Source of the DNA: Blautia hominis
GTDB lineage: Bacteria; Bacillota; Clostridia; Lachnospirales; Lachnospiraceae
Assembly: GCA_002270465.1 (NCBI GenBank)
Contig: NQOF01000002.1
Span: 434,001 to 498,000 of the forward strand
Reading direction: 5' to 3'
DNA length: 64,000 nt
Shown here: one piece after another, positions 51,403-60,452 of the stretch
How positions within the stretch are numbered: the first letter of the stretch is position 1
How the letters are laid out: every line of letters starts with the position of its first letter
The notes under the pieces: model-generated
What the model was told of the DNA's origin: nothing
Databases searched by the model: none
What the model saw: the letters and a program-made list of their open reading frames with translations, nothing else
Program-made: the position numbers and the translations under genes

Positions 51403-52163
51403 TACATTTTGTTGGAGCGGGGAGCGGTGCCCCGGATTTAATCACCCTGAGAGGGAAAAAATTTCTGGAGGAAGCAGATGTGATCATCTATGCAGGTTCC
51501 CTGGTGAATCCGCAGCTTCTGGAATATGCCAAAGAAGGCTGTGAGATTTTCAACAGTGCCAAAATGACACTGGAGGAAGTGCTGGAGGTTATGCGCAGAG
51601 CCGAGAGTGAGAAGAAAATGACCGTGCGCCTCCACACAGGAGATCCCTGTCTGTACGGTGCCATCAGAGAACAGATGGATGTACTGGATGAAGAGGATAT
51701 TGCCTATGACTACTGTCCCGGTGTAAGTTCCTTTAGCGGGGCTGCAGCAGCCCTGGATCTGGAATATACCCTGCCGAATGTGTCTCAGAGTGTGGTCATT
51801 ACAAGAATGGCAGGCAGAACCCCTGTGCCGGAAAAAGAGAGCATTGAGTCTTTTGCCGCACACCATGCAACTATGGTGGTATTTTTGAGCACAGGCCTTT
51901 TGGAGGAACTTTCCAAACGGCTGATCGCAGGCGGTTATACTGCAGATACGCCGGCTGCCATTGTATACAAGGCTACCTGGGAGGATGAGAAATCCTTTGT
52001 CTGTACGGTGGGTACCCTGGCTGAGACTGCCAGAGAGAACCATATCACCAAGACGGCACTTATGATCATCGGCGATGTGGTGGCACACAACGGGTATGAC
52101 CGTTCCAAATTATATGATCCCGGATTTACAACAGAATTCAGAAAGGGTACGGATTCCATATGA
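51399..52163 (+). CDS. cbiF: Cobalt-precorrin-4 C11-methyltransferase
   Basis: 254 residues. Tetrapyrrole methylase blocks are IHFVGAGSGAPDLITLRG, VIIYAGSLVNPQLL, RLHTGDPCLYGAIREQMD, CPGVSSFSGAAAAL and RMAGRTPVPEKE. This matches CbiF/CobM, which methylates C11. It overlaps both neighbours by 4 nt, implying translational coupling from cbiL through cbiG. Confidence 0.96.
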   Translation: MIHFVGAGSGAPDLITLRGKKFLEEADVIIYAGSLVNPQLLEYAKEGCEIFNSAKMTLEEVLEVMRRAESEKKMTVRLHTGDPCLYGAIREQMDVLDEEDIAYDYCPGVSSFSGAAAALDLEYTLPNVSQSVVITRMAGRTPVPEKESIESFAAHHATMVVFLSTGLLEELSKRLIAGGYTADTPAAIVYKATWEDEKSFVCTVGTLAETARENHITKTALMIIGDVVAHNGYDRSKLYDPGFTTEFRKGTDSI

Positions 52164-53278
52164 AAGTTTCCATTATCAGCTTCAGCCGTGCGGGATACCG
52201 TCTGAGCGAAATGCTCTACTGGGTGATGAAAGAGCGCGGGTATGAGGTGGAGTCATATACAAAAAGCAAATATACGAAAAAAGTCATGGACGAGTCACAG
52301 CTTGAGGTGGATGATAGATCCTTCCGCAATGTGAAGCAGTTTGCAAAGCCGGTGGATGCCTCCATTAAAGAGTGGGCAGGCAGGAGGTTCCAGGATTCCG
52401 ACGCCATTGTGTTTGTGGGGGCCTGCGGAATCGCTGTGCGCAGCATTGCTCCTTTTGTGACCAGCAAGAAGATAGACCCGGCTGTCATTGTGGTGGACGA
52501 GCAGGGCGGTTTTGCCATTTCCCTGCTTTCCGGTCATATCGGAGGAGCCAATGAACTCACGGAAGAGATCGCCGATATCCTTCACGCCACACCGGTCATA
52601 ACTACAGCGACGGACATCAATAAAAAGTTCGCAGTGGATGTGTTTGCCAGAAAAAACGGGTGCTATATCTCTGACATGGATCTGGCGAAAGAGATATCAG
52701 CCGCGCTTGTGGATGGAAAGGAAGTGGGATTTGCCAGCGATTTTCCGTGGATCGGGGACATTCCCTCTGAATTGGTGCTCCTGGATGAGGAAAAAGAGAA
52801 GCCGGAAATCGGTATCTATGTGACAAACAGTTACCAGAAACATCCCTTTGTCCACACGCTGTATCTGGTGCCCAGAGTGGTGACTGTGGGCGTGGGCTGC
52901 AGAAAGGATACCCCAAAGGAAACGGTGGAACGGGTCATCAGAAGAGCCTGTGATGAACTTCTGGTCCCCTCTGTATCCATGGAGCGGGTGGCCAGCATTG
53001 ATCTGAAAAAAGATGAGGCGGGCATTATCGGTTACTGCCGGGACAGAAATCTGCCTTTTGTGACTTACGCAAAGGAAGAATTGGCTTTGGTGGAAGGTAC
53101 CTTTGCGGAGTCAAGATTTGTGGAAGAGGTCACAGGTGTTGACAATGTCTGTGAACGGAGTGCAGTCCTCGGCAGCAGCCAGGACGGTGTGAAGAGTATG
53201 CTGATCTTAAGAAAATACGCGGAGGACGGCGTGACCGTTGCTCTTGCCAGAAGGAAATGGAGTGTGCATTTTGAATAA
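52160..53278 (+). CDS. cbiG: Cobalt-precorrin-5A hydrolase
   Basis: 372 residues. The N-terminal part has FVGACGIAVRSIAPFV and SLLSGHIGGANELT; the C-terminal part has VGVGCRKDTPKETVERVIRR, the CbiG C domain. It opens the delta-lactone, releasing acetaldehyde, the ring-contraction step specific to the anaerobic route. The start overlaps cbiF and its stop overlaps cbiH by 8 nt. Confidence 0.95.
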   Translation: MKVSIISFSRAGYRLSEMLYWVMKERGYEVESYTKSKYTKKVMDESQLEVDDRSFRNVKQFAKPVDASIKEWAGRRFQDSDAIVFVGACGIAVRSIAPFVTSKKIDPAVIVVDEQGGFAISLLSGHIGGANELTEEIADILHATPVITTATDINKKFAVDVFARKNGCYISDMDLAKEISAALVDGKEVGFASDFPWIGDIPSELVLLDEEKEKPEIGIYVTNSYQKHPFVHTLYLVPRVVTVGVGCRKDTPKETVERVIRRACDELLVPSVSMERVASIDLKKDEAGIIGYCRDRNLPFVTYAKEELALVEGTFAESRFVEEVTGVDNVCERSAVLGSSQDGVKSMLILRKYAEDGVTVALARRKWSVHFE

Positions 53279-54002
53279 ATTATACGTGGTAGGCATCGGT
53301 CCGGGTGCCTATGAGAAGATGACGATCGAGGCCGCAGAGGCCCTGAAGAACAGTGATGTGATCATTGGATATACCGTGTATGTGGACCTGGTAAAGGACC
53401 ATTTTCCGGGAAAGGAGTTTCTCACAACGCCCATGAAGAAGGAAGTGGAGCGCTGTGTAATGGCCTTTGAGGAGGCTATGAAAGGAAAGACAGTTGCTAT
53501 GATCTGCAGCGGGGATGCAGGTGTATACGGCATGGCAGGCCTTATGTATGAGGTGGGCACAGGATATCCTGACGTGGAGCTTTCCATCATTCCGGGGGTC
53601 ACGGCAGCCACCGGAGGGGCAGCAGTCCTTGGTGCGCCCTTGATCCACGACTTCTGTCTGATCAGCTTAAGCGACCTGCTGACACCATGGGAGAAAATTG
53701 AGCGCAGGCTGACAGATGCGGCGCACGGGGATTTTGTGGTCTGCCTGTATAACCCGTCCAGCAAAAAACGCCATGACTACCTGATGAAGGCCTGTGACCT
53801 GATGATGAAATATAAGGCAGAAGACACGGTCTGCGGAATCGTGGGCAATATCGGAAGGGAAGGGGAGGAGATGAAGGTCATGACCCTGAAAGAGTTAAGG
53901 GAGACAAAAGTGGATATGTTTACCACAGTCTTCGTTGGCAATTCCCAGACAAAGGAGATTGGCGGCAGGATGGTGACGCCCAGAGGTTACAAAAATGTGT
54001 AA
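53271..54002 (+). CDS. cbiH: Precorrin-3B C17-methyltransferase
   Basis: 243 residues. It begins NKLYVVGIGPGAYEKMTIEA after a TTG start; ICSGDAGVYGMAGLMYEV, SIIPGVTAATGGAAVLGAPL and VVCLYNPSSKKRHDYL follow. It methylates C17 with ring contraction. TTG 53271 is chosen because GGAG lies 8 nt upstream and no ATG is suitably placed; the frame is open further upstream within cbiG. The 3' end overlaps cbiJ by 8 nt. Confidence 0.94.
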   Translation: MNKLYVVGIGPGAYEKMTIEAAEALKNSDVIIGYTVYVDLVKDHFPGKEFLTTPMKKEVERCVMAFEEAMKGKTVAMICSGDAGVYGMAGLMYEVGTGYPDVELSIIPGVTAATGGAAVLGAPLIHDFCLISLSDLLTPWEKIERRLTDAAHGDFVVCLYNPSSKKRHDYLMKACDLMMKYKAEDTVCGIVGNIGREGEEMKVMTLKELRETKVDMFTTVFVGNSQTKEIGGRMVTPRGYKNV

Positions 54003-55974
54003 GGTCCTTGTGTTTGCCGGCACCACGGAAGGACGTAAGATCGCTGAATTTCTGGACAGCCAGTCGATCCCTTCCCATATCTGTGTAGCCACGGAATACG
54101 GAGAAGAACTGCTGCCGAAGAGCGGGCGTATGACCGTCTCCCATACCCGCCTCGACAGGGAGGAAATGGAAAGGCTTATGGTGGAGATCCAGGCGGACCC
54201 GGTCATTGACGCCACCCATCCCTATGCGGCTGAGGTGACAAAGAATATCCGCGCTGCCTGCGAGAAGGCAGGGTGCCGTTATGTACGGCTTCTTCGCAGC
54301 AGCAAAGACAGTGGGGAAAAGAATGATCGGGCAGTTTACGTGTCCAGTGTGGATGAGGCAGCAGAGTATCTGAAGGGCACCCGGGGAAATATTTTGGTGA
54401 CCACCGGGAGCAAGGAGATCGCAAAATACACAGTCATTCCGGGATATAAGGACAGAGTGTTTGCCAGGGTGCTCTCTTTGGCAAATGTGGCAGAGCAGTG
54501 TGCGGCACACGGATTTGAAGGGAGAAACCTGATCTGTATGCAGGGGCCTTTTTCAAAAGAGATGAACAGAGCCATGATCGAGCAGCTTGACTGCAAATAC
54601 CTGGTCACAAAAATGTCGGGCACTACCGGAGGATATCAGGAAAAACTGGATGCGGCCCGGGAGACAGGCTGTGTGCCTGTGGTGGTGGGAAGGCCTCTTT
54701 TGGAGGAAGGGATCTCCCTTTCCCAGTGCAGAAAAATGCTCTGCAGTCAGTTTGCCCTTTGCCCGCCAAAAGAGATCTCTCTTGTGGGGATCGGTGTGGG
54801 AAGCCCAATGCTCATGACAGCGGAGGCGCAGCAGGTTCTTGAAAAGGCAGAGCTGGTGATCGGCGCCAGACGTATGGTGGAGGCAGCAGCCCTTGAGGGG
54901 CAGGATGTCTGCATAGAGTATGACAGTGATAAGATCAGCAGGTACATAGAGGAACACCCGGAATATGAGAAAATTGCGGTGGTATTGTCCGGGGATGTGG
55001 GATTTTACAGCGGCGCCAGAAAACTTCTGGAAAAGCTTTCCGGATATCATGTACAGATCATCTGCGGAATTTCCTCCCTGGTTTATTTTATGGGAAAGAT
55101 TGGGAAATCCTGGGATGATGCGTTTATCACCAGTGCCCATGGAAGAAAGGCAAATCTTGTGGCAGCCATCCGCACCCATGAGAAGGTGTTCTCCATCCTG
55201 GGCAGCAGTGACGGTGTGTCGGCTCTGGCAAAAAAGCTGAAGGAATACAATATGGACCGGGTGCGTCTGTTTGTAGGGGAACAGCTCTCCTATGCCCAGG
55301 AAAAGATCCTGACCGGATATCCTGAGGATTTTGTCTCTTATACCGGAGACGCCCTGAGCGTCGTATATGTGGAAAATGAAACATATGTGCCAAGGCCTGC
55401 CACCCATGGAATTCGGGATGAGGAATTTGTAAGGGACAAGGTACCCATGACAAAAGAGGAAATACGGACCGTTTCCCTTGCAAAACTAGGTCTTTTAAAA
55501 GATTCTGTCTGCTGGGATGTGGGAGCCGGAACCGGTTCGGTCTCTGTGGAAATGGCTCTTCGGGCAGCAGAGGGAAGGGTATATGCCATTGAGAAGAAAT
55601 CTCTGGCAGCGGAACTGCTTCTGAAAAACAAAATGAAATTTGCTGCAGATAACCTGACCATTGTGGAAGGGGAGGCACCGGAGGTACTTCGCGGCCTGGA
55701 GGCACCCACCCATGCGTTTATCGGGGGTTCGTCAGGGAACATGAAAGCGATCATGGAACTTTTGCTCCACAAAAATCCCCGTGTCAGGATCGTGATGAAT
55801 TGCATTGCTTTGGAGAGTGTGGCGGAAGCCCTGCGGTGTCTGAAGGAACTGCCGGTCACAGACACAGAGGTGGTGCAGCTCAGTGTGGGAAGGGCCAGGA
55901 AAGCAGGGCCTTACCATATGATGATGGGGGAAAATCCGATCACCATTATTTCCTGCACAGGGGATATCAGATAG
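53995..55974 (+). CDS. cbiJET: Fused precorrin-6A reductase / precorrin-6B methyltransferase (CbiJ-CbiE-CbiT)
   Basis: 659 residues with three enzymes. Residues 1-250: CbiJ/CobK (LVFAGTTEGRKIAEFL, DATHPYAAEVTKNI, TTGSKEIAKYTVIPGY). About 260-460: CbiE (ISLVGIGVGSPMLMTAEAQQ, LSGDVGFYSGARKLLEKL). About 465-659: CbiT (VPMTKEEIRTVSLAKLGL, DVGAGTGSVSVEMALRA). They reduce precorrin-6A, methylate C5 and C15 and decarboxylate. CbiET fusion (CobL) is common; adding CbiJ is less so. The ORF is uninterrupted. Confidence 0.94.
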   Translation: MCKVLVFAGTTEGRKIAEFLDSQSIPSHICVATEYGEELLPKSGRMTVSHTRLDREEMERLMVEIQADPVIDATHPYAAEVTKNIRAACEKAGCRYVRLLRSSKDSGEKNDRAVYVSSVDEAAEYLKGTRGNILVTTGSKEIAKYTVIPGYKDRVFARVLSLANVAEQCAAHGFEGRNLICMQGPFSKEMNRAMIEQLDCKYLVTKMSGTTGGYQEKLDAARETGCVPVVVGRPLLEEGISLSQCRKMLCSQFALCPPKEISLVGIGVGSPMLMTAEAQQVLEKAELVIGARRMVEAAALEGQDVCIEYDSDKISRYIEEHPEYEKIAVVLSGDVGFYSGARKLLEKLSGYHVQIICGISSLVYFMGKIGKSWDDAFITSAHGRKANLVAAIRTHEKVFSILGSSDGVSALAKKLKEYNMDRVRLFVGEQLSYAQEKILTGYPEDFVSYTGDALSVVYVENETYVPRPATHGIRDEEFVRDKVPMTKEEIRTVSLAKLGLLKDSVCWDVGAGTGSVSVEMALRAAEGRVYAIEKKSLAAELLLKNKMKFAADNLTIVEGEAPEVLRGLEAPTHAFIGGSSGNMKAIMELLLHKNPRVRIVMNCIALESVAEALRCLKELPVTDTEVVQLSVGRARKAGPYHMMMGENPITIISCTGDIR

Positions 55975-55984
55975 GAGAGATGAT

Positions 55985-57370
55985 ATGAAAATACCGCGTG
56001 TACTTCTTTGTGCCGGTGCCAGCGGCAGCGGCAAGACTCTGCTCACCTGCGGGATCCTGCAGGTCTTAAAAAACCGTGGGCTTAGGACTGCTTCCTTCAA
56101 GTGCGGACCTGACTATATTGACCCTATGTTCCATACAAAAGTCATTGGAACCAAGTCCAGGAACCTGGACACCTTTTTTACGGACGGCGATGTGGTGCGG
56201 TACCTGCTTGCAAAGAACAGCTGCGATATGGATATTGCGGTCATGGAAGGCGTCATGGGGTATTATGACGGGGTGGGCGGAATCACCAGCAAAGCCAGCG
56301 CCTACGAACTGGCCAATGTAACGGAGACCCCTGCGGTCCTGATCGTGAACTGCCGGGGTATGAGCGTATCTGTGCTCCCTTACATCAAGGGATTTGCGGA
56401 ATACAAAAAAGACAGCCGGATCGCAGGTGTGATCCTGAACCAGATGACAGCCATGTTGTATCCAAGGGTGAAAAAAATGATCGAGGAGGAACTTTCCATA
56501 CCTGTCCTGGGATATGTCCCCAAAGTGGAGGACTGTGTTCTTGAAAGCCGCCACCTGGGTCTTGTAATGCCGGAGGAAGTGGAGGGGTTCCGGGAAAAGC
56601 TTATGAAGCTGGCCGGAATTTTGGAGCAGACACTCTGTGTGGATAAAATCCTTGAGATCGCCGGAAATGCCCCTGAGATTTCACCCAAAAGGCCATGGAA
56701 GGAGGACAGCGCCTATGCGTTTTGTCTGCCGGAGAAGGTGAGGATCGGAATCGCCAGGGATGAGGCGTTTTGCTTTGTCTATGAGGACAATCTAAAGCTT
56801 TTGGAGCAGATGGGAGCAGAGATCGTATATTTTTCTCCTATCCATGACAAGCGGCTGCCCGAGGGGCTTTGCGGCCTGATCTTTTACGGTGGGTATCCGG
56901 AGCTTTTGGGCAAAGAGCTGGAGGATAATTATTCTGTTCGCCGGGCCATTCTGGCAGAATATCAGAGAGGGATCCCTGTTCTGGCAGAGTGCGGGGGATT
57001 TATGTACCTCCACGAGTCCATGGAGGATATGGACAAAAATCCATGTGACGGTGTGGGCATCATACCGGGCCATGCGTACAGGACAGAAAAACTGGGACGG
57101 TTCGGGTATGTGACACTCACCCAGAGGGAGGGAACCGTTTTTGGAAAAAGGATTGGGAAGAGTCCGGCCCATGAGTTCCATTACTTTGATTCCACCTCCT
57201 GCGGAGAAGACTTTCTGGCAGAGAAGCCTATGAGCAGCAGGTCCTGGAGCTGCCTGCACGCTTCCGACCATCTGCTGGCAGGATTTCCCCATTTTTATTA
57301 CTATGGAAATCCCAAGCTGCCGCAGGCGTTTCTGGAGAAGTGCCTAGAGTACAGAAGAACAGGAAAATAA
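55985..57370 (+). CDS. cbiA: Cobyrinate a,c-diamide synthase
   Basis: 461 residues. The N-terminal ATPase part has CAGASGSGKTLLTCGIL (P-loop), FKCGPDYIDPMFH and the D in VMEGVMGYYDG; the C-terminal glutamine amidotransferase-like part has YGGYPELLGKEL, the cysteine in VLAECGGFMYL and GHAYRTEKLGRFGY. It amidates side chains a and c. A GGAGAG motif is upstream of the ATG. It precedes cobT by 38 nt. Confidence 0.95.
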   Translation: MKIPRVLLCAGASGSGKTLLTCGILQVLKNRGLRTASFKCGPDYIDPMFHTKVIGTKSRNLDTFFTDGDVVRYLLAKNSCDMDIAVMEGVMGYYDGVGGITSKASAYELANVTETPAVLIVNCRGMSVSVLPYIKGFAEYKKDSRIAGVILNQMTAMLYPRVKKMIEEELSIPVLGYVPKVEDCVLESRHLGLVMPEEVEGFREKLMKLAGILEQTLCVDKILEIAGNAPEISPKRPWKEDSAYAFCLPEKVRIGIARDEAFCFVYEDNLKLLEQMGAEIVYFSPIHDKRLPEGLCGLIFYGGYPELLGKELEDNYSVRRAILAEYQRGIPVLAECGGFMYLHESMEDMDKNPCDGVGIIPGHAYRTEKLGRFGYVTLTQREGTVFGKRIGKSPAHEFHYFDSTSCGEDFLAEKPMSSRSWSCLHASDHLLAGFPHFYYYGNPKLPQAFLEKCLEYRRTGK

Positions 57371-57408
57371 AGGAAATAGAAATATACAGAGGAAGAGAGG
57401 AAAGGAAC

Positions 57409-58458
57409 ATGAAACTGGAAGAGGCTTTAAAAAGGATTGAACCGGTCAATGAGAAAGTGATGGAGGAGAGCAGGAAGCGCTGGGACAGCATCGCGCATCC
57501 CCTTCACAGCCTGGGTAAGCTGGAGGACCTTCTGGTACAGATCACCGGTATCACGGGATGCCTGGATATCCATCTGGAAAAGAAAGCACTTGTCCCCATG
57601 TGTGCGGACAATGGTGTGGTTGAGGAGGGCGTGACCCAGACCGGTCAGGAGATCACAGCCCTTGTGGCAGAGAACTTCCTGCAGACAAAAGCGGTTTCCA
57701 GTATTATGTGTAAAACCGTTGGCGCGGAAATCTTCCCTGTAGATGTAGGGGTGGCAAAAGAGGTAAGCATCTTAAACCGCAAGATTGCCTACGGGACAAA
57801 AAATATGACAAAGGAGCCGGCCATGACAAGGCAGCAGGCCATCCGGGCCATTGAGACGGGCATCGAGATGGTGGAAATGCTGAAAGAAAAGGGCTATGGC
57901 GTGATCGCCACCGGTGAGATGGGAATCGGAAATACCACCACCAGCAGTGCGGTGGCTTCTGTGCTCCTTGATATGCCTGTGGAGAACATGACAGGCCGCG
58001 GCGCGGGACTTTCCAGTGAGGGACTGAACCGTAAGATCAATGCGATCAAAAAGGCTGTTGAGGTAAACAAACCGGATAAAAATGATGCGATTGATGTGGT
58101 GGCAAAAGTGGGCGGATTTGATATCGCAGCCATTGCCGGACTGTTTTTGGGCGGCGCTGCCCTTAAGATCCCGGTGGTGATAGACGGTGTCATTTCAGCT
58201 ACTGGCGCGCTGGTTGCAGCCGGAATCTGCCCCACTGCGAAACAATATATGATTGCCAGCCATGTATCCAAAGAGCCTGCGGGCCATCTGCTCCTTGAGG
58301 CTCTCGGAAAGGAAGCCTGTCTTCACTGTGACATGTGCCTGGGAGAGGGGACAGGAGCAGTGGCGTTCTTCCCGCTTCTGGATATCGCAACAGCGGTATT
58401 TTACGGCATGAGTGATTTCGGCGGTATCGGTATGGATGCTTACGTGCCTTTAGATTGA
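57409..58458 (+). CDS. cobT: Nicotinate-nucleotide:dimethylbenzimidazole phosphoribosyltransferase
   Basis: 349 residues. CobT signatures are RKRWDSIAHPLHSLGKLEDL, VPMCADNGVVEEGVTQTGQE, GEMGIGNTTTSSAVAS and the C-terminal LGEGTGAVAFFPLLD with its conserved Glu. It activates the lower-ligand base to its alpha-ribotide. Which base is used cannot be read. The open frame extends 69 nt upstream, but ATG 57409 has GGAAAGGA upstream. Confidence 0.96.
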   Translation: MKLEEALKRIEPVNEKVMEESRKRWDSIAHPLHSLGKLEDLLVQITGITGCLDIHLEKKALVPMCADNGVVEEGVTQTGQEITALVAENFLQTKAVSSIMCKTVGAEIFPVDVGVAKEVSILNRKIAYGTKNMTKEPAMTRQQAIRAIETGIEMVEMLKEKGYGVIATGEMGIGNTTTSSAVASVLLDMPVENMTGRGAGLSSEGLNRKINAIKKAVEVNKPDKNDAIDVVAKVGGFDIAAIAGLFLGGAALKIPVVIDGVISATGALVAAGICPTAKQYMIASHVSKEPAGHLLLEALGKEACLHCDMCLGEGTGAVAFFPLLDIATAVFYGMSDFGGIGMDAYVPLD

Positions 58459-58520
58459 TCCACGGGAAGGTTACCATGTGACGGGTCATAGGCCGCTGTA
58501 CCGGGAGATTGGAGCAAATT

Positions 58521-59084
58521 ATGATAACTTTGGTGACAGGGGGAAGCGGGAGCGGAAAATCAGCCTTTGCGGAGGATGTGCTGACAGGATTCGGCGATGG
58601 CGACAGGATTTATATAGCTACCATGTACCCCTTTGATGAGGAGAGCAAGAAGCGTGTGGAACGCCACAGGCGTATGCGTGCGGAAAAGAAATTTACAACG
58701 ATAGAGTGTTACACAGGGCTTAAAAACGTGCAGGTGCCAAAAGGCGCCTGCGTACTTCTGGAATGCTTGTCCAACCTGACAGCCAATGAGATGTTTCAGG
58801 AAGACGGTGCCGGGAGCCGGACGGTGGAGGCGGTTCTGGAGGGCATTGCCTCCCTGGAAGCACAGGCAGCGGAGCTGGTGGTCGTGACAAATGAGATTTT
58901 TTCAGACGGGATCGAGTATGATGAGGAGACCAGGCAGTACCAGAAATATCTGGGGGAGATCAACCGGGAAACAGCACGCCGGGCCTGCCAGGTCACAGAG
59001 GTCGTGTATGGACTGCCCCTCACATACAAGAGCAGGACAGATAAAAATGACAGGATGGGGGAAATGTGTGATGAGACAGAGTAA
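58521..59084 (+). CDS. cobU: Adenosylcobinamide kinase/guanylyltransferase
   Basis: 187 residues. P-loop GGSGSGKSAFAEDVL (residues 7-21), later YIATMYPFDEESKKRVERHR, LLECLSNLTANEMF and VTNEIFSDGIEYDEET with the C-terminal block NRETARRACQVTEVVYGLPL. It phosphorylates and guanylylates adenosylcobinamide to GDP-cobinamide. ATG 58521 has GGAG 6 nt upstream. A second, shorter paralogue lies after cobS. Confidence 0.92.
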   Translation: MITLVTGGSGSGKSAFAEDVLTGFGDGDRIYIATMYPFDEESKKRVERHRRMRAEKKFTTIECYTGLKNVQVPKGACVLLECLSNLTANEMFQEDGAGSRTVEAVLEGIASLEAQAAELVVVTNEIFSDGIEYDEETRQYQKYLGEINRETARRACQVTEVVYGLPLTYKSRTDKNDRMGEMCDETE

Positions 59085-59859
59085 GGCGGGACAATTTTGG
59101 AACAGTTTTAAGATAGCGTTTTCCATGTATTCCAAGATTCCCATGCCACAGAGTGAATGGACAAAGGAAAATATGCGCTATGTCATGTGCTTTTTTCCAT
59201 TGATCGGCGTGGTGATCGGAGTTCTCTCCTGGCTCTGGGGGACATATGCCCCAAACGTTCTGGACAGCCGTGTTTTTATGACAATAGTTCTGCTTTTGAT
59301 ACCCGTTGCCATAAGCGGCGGCATTCACTTGGACGGCCTTCTGGATACCTCGGATGCCCTGAATTCCTATCAACCCAGGGAGAAGAAACTGGAAATATTA
59401 AAAGATTCCAATGCAGGCGCCTTTGCCATTATTGTGGGTATCTGCTATTTTCTTCTGTATTTTGGTGTCTACAGTGAGATGACGAGTGCGGGGCTTCCGG
59501 TGGTGTGTTTGGGATTTGTTCTCTCAAGAGGGATGGGGGCTTTTTCCATCGCATCCTTTCCCATGGCCAAAAATACAGGGCTTGCGGCAGCTTTTTCAGA
59601 TGGTGCCCAAAAACAAGCGGTCAGGGTGGTTTCCGTATTATTCTCTCTGGCAGCGGCAGTCCTGATGATCCTTTATCAGCCGGTTATTGGCGGAGCTGCC
59701 GTTCTGGGCGCCGGGCTGGAATACCTGTACTACTACCGCATGTCCATGAAACAGTTTGGGGGGATCACGGGGGATCTGGCTGGTTTCCATATGCAGATTT
59801 GTGAACTTGCCATTGCCCTGTTCGCAGTGGCCGGTGAGGTGATCGTGCGTCATCTATAA
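59071..59859 (+). CDS. cobS: Adenosylcobinamide-GDP ribazoletransferase
   Basis: 262 residues, polytopic. CobS motifs: FKIAFSMYSKIPMPQ, MCFFPLIGVVIGVLSW, the catalytic SGGIHLDGLLDTSDAL, DSNAGAFAIIVGICYFLLYF and a C-terminal GGITGDLAGFHMQICEL. It joins GDP-cobinamide and alpha-ribazole. The frame is open far upstream; ATG 59071 is selected by GGGGGA 8 nt upstream and the canonical N-terminus. It overlaps cobU by 14 nt. Confidence 0.95.
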   Translation: MRQSKAGQFWNSFKIAFSMYSKIPMPQSEWTKENMRYVMCFFPLIGVVIGVLSWLWGTYAPNVLDSRVFMTIVLLLIPVAISGGIHLDGLLDTSDALNSYQPREKKLEILKDSNAGAFAIIVGICYFLLYFGVYSEMTSAGLPVVCLGFVLSRGMGAFSIASFPMAKNTGLAAAFSDGAQKQAVRVVSVLFSLAAAVLMILYQPVIGGAAVLGAGLEYLYYYRMSMKQFGGITGDLAGFHMQICELAIALFAVAGEVIVRHL

Positions 59860-59866
59860 AGCCATT

Positions 59867-60029
59867 GTTACTATTCACAGTCCTGCAAAAAACGCAGTTC
59901 TGTAAACAGTAACACGCTTCGCGATGCACAGATATGAAGCATTCTGCCCCATATCGCGCTGGCTGCCTCGGAATTTTCATACGCAAGCGCATAAAAACAC
60001 CTCGTGGGATAGCAGCCGTGAATAGTAAC
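59867..60029 (-). repeat. Dispersed element family B, copy B2
   Basis: 163 nt flanked by terminal inverted repeats GTTACTATTCACAG (59867-59880) and CCGTGAATAGTAAC (60016-60029; 13 of 14 match). The first 112 nt are the complement of copy B1 at 47351-47461 with few differences. It interrupts the cobS to cobU-like gap and leaves 22 nt before a GGAGGAAAGG ribosome site. Confidence 0.8.
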
Positions 60030-60065
60030 AAGCCATTACATAACAAATGATTGGAGGAAAGGCAT

Positions 60066-60452
60066 ATGCAGCTTATTATAGGCGGGGCATTTCAGGGAAA
60101 AAAAGAATATGCTATGGCAGTACAGGGGTTGGAGGAAAAGGATATGAAGGACGGTGCGAAAGCCTCCTATGAGGATATTTTTTCCGCCAGATGCCTGTAT
60201 CATTTCCATGAGTGGATACGTGCCAGGCTTTTGGAGAACAGGAATCTGTCCAAGCTGGAGGAGGAACTGTCCGGAAAAAACCCTGAGATCGTGCTCATAT
60301 CCAATGAATTGGGCTATGGCGTGGTTCCTGTGGATGCCTTTGACCGGAAATACCGGGAGGCTGTGGGCAGGATCTGTACCAGGACAGCAGCCAGGGCTAA
60401 GCGTGTTGTCCGGGTGACCTGCGGAATCGGGACGGTGATAAAAGATGCTTAG
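60066..60452 (+). CDS. Short CobU-like protein
   Basis: 128 residues, about 60 fewer than CobU. It has a P-loop-like GGAFQGKKEYAM (residues 6-17) and a CobU-type C-terminal half LISNELGYGVVPVDAFDRKY with GRICTRTAARAKRVVRVTCG. The middle, including the CobU guanylation region, is reduced. Kinase-only activity or a different nucleotide substrate is possible. GGAGGAAAGG precedes the ATG. The last 8 nt overlap cobC. Confidence 0.75.
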   Translation: MQLIIGGAFQGKKEYAMAVQGLEEKDMKDGAKASYEDIFSARCLYHFHEWIRARLLENRNLSKLEEELSGKNPEIVLISNELGYGVVPVDAFDRKYREAVGRICTRTAARAKRVVRVTCGIGTVIKDA

